Below are positions 6,720 through 6,857 of a DNA stretch of 6,857 bases, in pieces. Source of the DNA: an uncultured Sphingomonas sp. (GTDB lineage: Bacteria; Pseudomonadota; Alphaproteobacteria; Sphingomonadales; Sphingomonadaceae). The stretch spans positions 1 to 6,857 of the forward strand of contig CAKTFL010000121.1 in assembly GCA_934555855.1 (NCBI GenBank), in the 5' to 3' direction. The notes under the pieces were generated by a model, which saw only the letters and a list, made by a program, of their open reading frames with translations, was not told the DNA's origin and made no database searches. Position 1 is the first letter of the stretch. Every line of letters begins with the position of its first letter. The position numbers and the translations under genes were made by a program.

Positions 6720-6857
6720 ATGAAGATCGCCGTCCTCAGGGAGCAAGCTGACGGCGAGAAGCGCGTTGCCGCCACGCCGGAAACCACGAGGAAGCTGATC
6801 GCCCTTGGCGCTGATGTCGCCGTCGAGGCGGGGGCAGGCGAGGCCGCGTCCTTTGCC
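6720..6857 (+). CDS. pntA: NAD(P) transhydrogenase subunit alpha, N-terminal part (cut by window end)
   Basis: The first 46 codons, MKIAVLREQADGEKRVAATPET, then TRKLIALGADVAVEAGAGEAASFA, match the N-terminal NAD(H)-binding domain I of the proton-translocating transhydrogenase alpha subunit (PntA/PntAA). The full enzyme uses the proton gradient to reduce NADP+ with NADH. Alanine dehydrogenase shares this fold and a similar N-terminus, but the KIAVLRE start and its position behind the oxidase subunit IV gene favour PntA. The gene is open to the window edge and continues beyond it; nothing suggests damage. Only a weak ribosome site precedes the ATG, consistent with translational coupling to the gene 8 bases upstream. 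Confidence 0.88.
   Translation, partial: MKIAVLREQADGEKRVAATPETTRKLIALGADVAVEAGAGEAASFA

Overview
The window looks like ordinary chromosomal DNA from a high-GC alphaproteobacterium, most likely a sphingomonad. The pointers are a CcrM-type GANTC adenine methyltransferase, a dihydropteroate synthase with a long N-terminal extension, a tiny bacterial aa3-oxidase subunit IV gene directly in front of an NAD(P) transhydrogenase alpha gene, and strong GC bias at third codon positions. The genus is inferred from protein resemblance and gene order. I see no rRNA, tRNA, CRISPR array, insertion sequence or phage gene.

Left part (1-2761, plus strand): a 127-base leader carries a long inverted repeat whose arms each contain a GANTC site. 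It is followed by three closely spaced genes: ccrM, a Tat-type secreted Dabb-domain protein, and folP. Gaps of 13 and 17 bases suggest one transcript.

Middle part (2762-5060, plus strand): a small single-span membrane protein, a bestrophin-family channel, a PRC-barrel protein and a DoxX-like membrane protein. The gaps of about 90-120 bases hold promoter-like sequences and several dyads. The best promoter candidate precedes the PRC-barrel gene (GTGACA, 17 bases, TATAAG) and has a perfect 12-base palindrome in its spacer.

Right part (5015-6857): a sigma-54-dependent NtrC-family response regulator lies on the minus strand, and its 3' end overlaps the end of the DoxX-like gene by 46 bases. It diverges from a plus-strand pair: a 40-residue aa3-type cytochrome c oxidase subunit IV and the beginning of pntA, which is cut by the window edge.

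No new multi-gene system is evident. The items most worth a second look are regulatory: the GANTC-bearing inverted repeat before ccrM, and the palindrome inside the PRC-barrel promoter. All promoter and operator calls are by eye and provisional.
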